From UBA7328 sp002471345 (GTDB lineage: Bacteria > Bacteroidota > Bacteroidia > Chitinophagales > Saprospiraceae), in the NCBI GenBank assembly GCA_964011275.1, contig CAXGOB010000019.1, forward strand, positions 6,293-70,292: DNA of 64,000 nt, in the 5' to 3' direction. Under the pieces are notes generated by a model. That model was not told the DNA's origin, did no database searches, and saw only the letters and a list, made by a program, of their open reading frames with translations. Positions within the stretch are counted from its first letter, which is position 1. Each line of letters starts with the position of its first letter. Below are positions 63,962 to 64,000 of the stretch, piece by piece. A program made the position numbers and the translations under genes.

Positions 63962-64000
63962 GGCTCCGTAGCTCAGCTGGATAGAGCAATTGACTTCTAA
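63962..64000 (+). tRNA. tRNA-Arg(TCT), truncated by the window end
   Basis: Acceptor strand GGCTCCG, TA, D arm GCTC-AGCTGGATA-GAGC, then A, anticodon-stem ATTGA and loop CTTCTAA with anticodon TCT. Only the first 39 bases are inside the window; the 3' half lies beyond. Confidence 0.93.

Noticed and set aside
1..64000. Defence islands, toxin-antitoxin pairs, prophage or conjugative genes
   Set aside because: I looked for integrases, transposases, Cas, restriction enzymes, TA pairs and phage structural genes; none is present.

Overview
This window is chromosomal DNA of a member of the Bacteroidota, most like the free-living, probably marine Cytophagales/Saprospirales-type lineages. The DNA is AT-rich. 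The protein families point the same way: a TonB-dependent receptor with a carboxypeptidase-like N-terminal domain paired with a DUF4249 lipoprotein, DUF3822, DUF4296, DUF6029, DUF6702, DUF4369-type thioredoxin proteins, a Bacteroidota-type TamB and a split PntA. Upstream regions carry TAnnTTTG-like elements, the -7 motif of this phylum. No rRNA, phage, transposase, integrase or CRISPR array is visible; the region reads as core chromosome with a few accessory islands.

Layout. 1-9.5 kb: 3' part of tyrS, then mutS2, aroC and a large TamB-like protein. 9.6-14.4 kb: folP, an M23 peptidase lipoprotein, and a tight four-gene operon of a SixA-like phosphohistidine phosphatase, a DUF4296 lipoprotein, an OmpR-type response regulator and a PhoR-type histidine kinase. 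14.4-26.3 kb: a SWIM zinc-finger protein that seems to start at ATT, then a maltose module (beta-phosphoglucomutase, GH65 phosphorylase, GH13 lipoprotein), a GNAT enzyme, an acyl-CoA dehydrogenase, two envelope proteins, an MFS sugar transporter likely to feed the maltose module, and rlmH. 26.3-34.8 kb: a thioredoxin-fold protein, then a seven-gene operon (pseudopilin-like protein, DUF3822, rsmD, argS, glnS, pyrR, pyrB). 35-40.6 kb: tsaD, a DUF4197 lipoprotein that also seems to start at ATT, three tandem near-identical small secreted proteins each with its own leader and terminator, an MsrB lipoprotein and an N4-glycosylasparaginase. 40.8-48 kb: an M20 amidohydrolase and a hemC-(pseudo-exonuclease)-hemD-TMTC-like-recN series. 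48.4-56.7 kb: a membrane protein, the TonB receptor/DUF4249 pair, a small barrel, an agmatinase-family enzyme, and an operon of two TlpA-like thioredoxins with a DUF6029 protein. 56.8-60.1 kb: a leftward operon of DUF6702, flavin amine oxidase, NTF2-like and class V aminotransferase. 60.4-64 kb: a proton-translocating transhydrogenase operon (pntAA-pntAB-pntB) ending in a Crp/Fnr-family regulator, then the start of tRNA-Arg(TCT).

I did not find a defence island or an obviously new multi-gene machine. The strongest unexplained signals are the tandem triplicated secreted protein cassettes (36.9-39.1 kb), an exonuclease-fold protein without its catalytic residues inside the haem operon, two well-supported genes with no ATG/GTG/TTG start that fit an ATT start, active-site departures in TyrRS and RsmD, and the TlpA-TlpA-DUF6029 operon.
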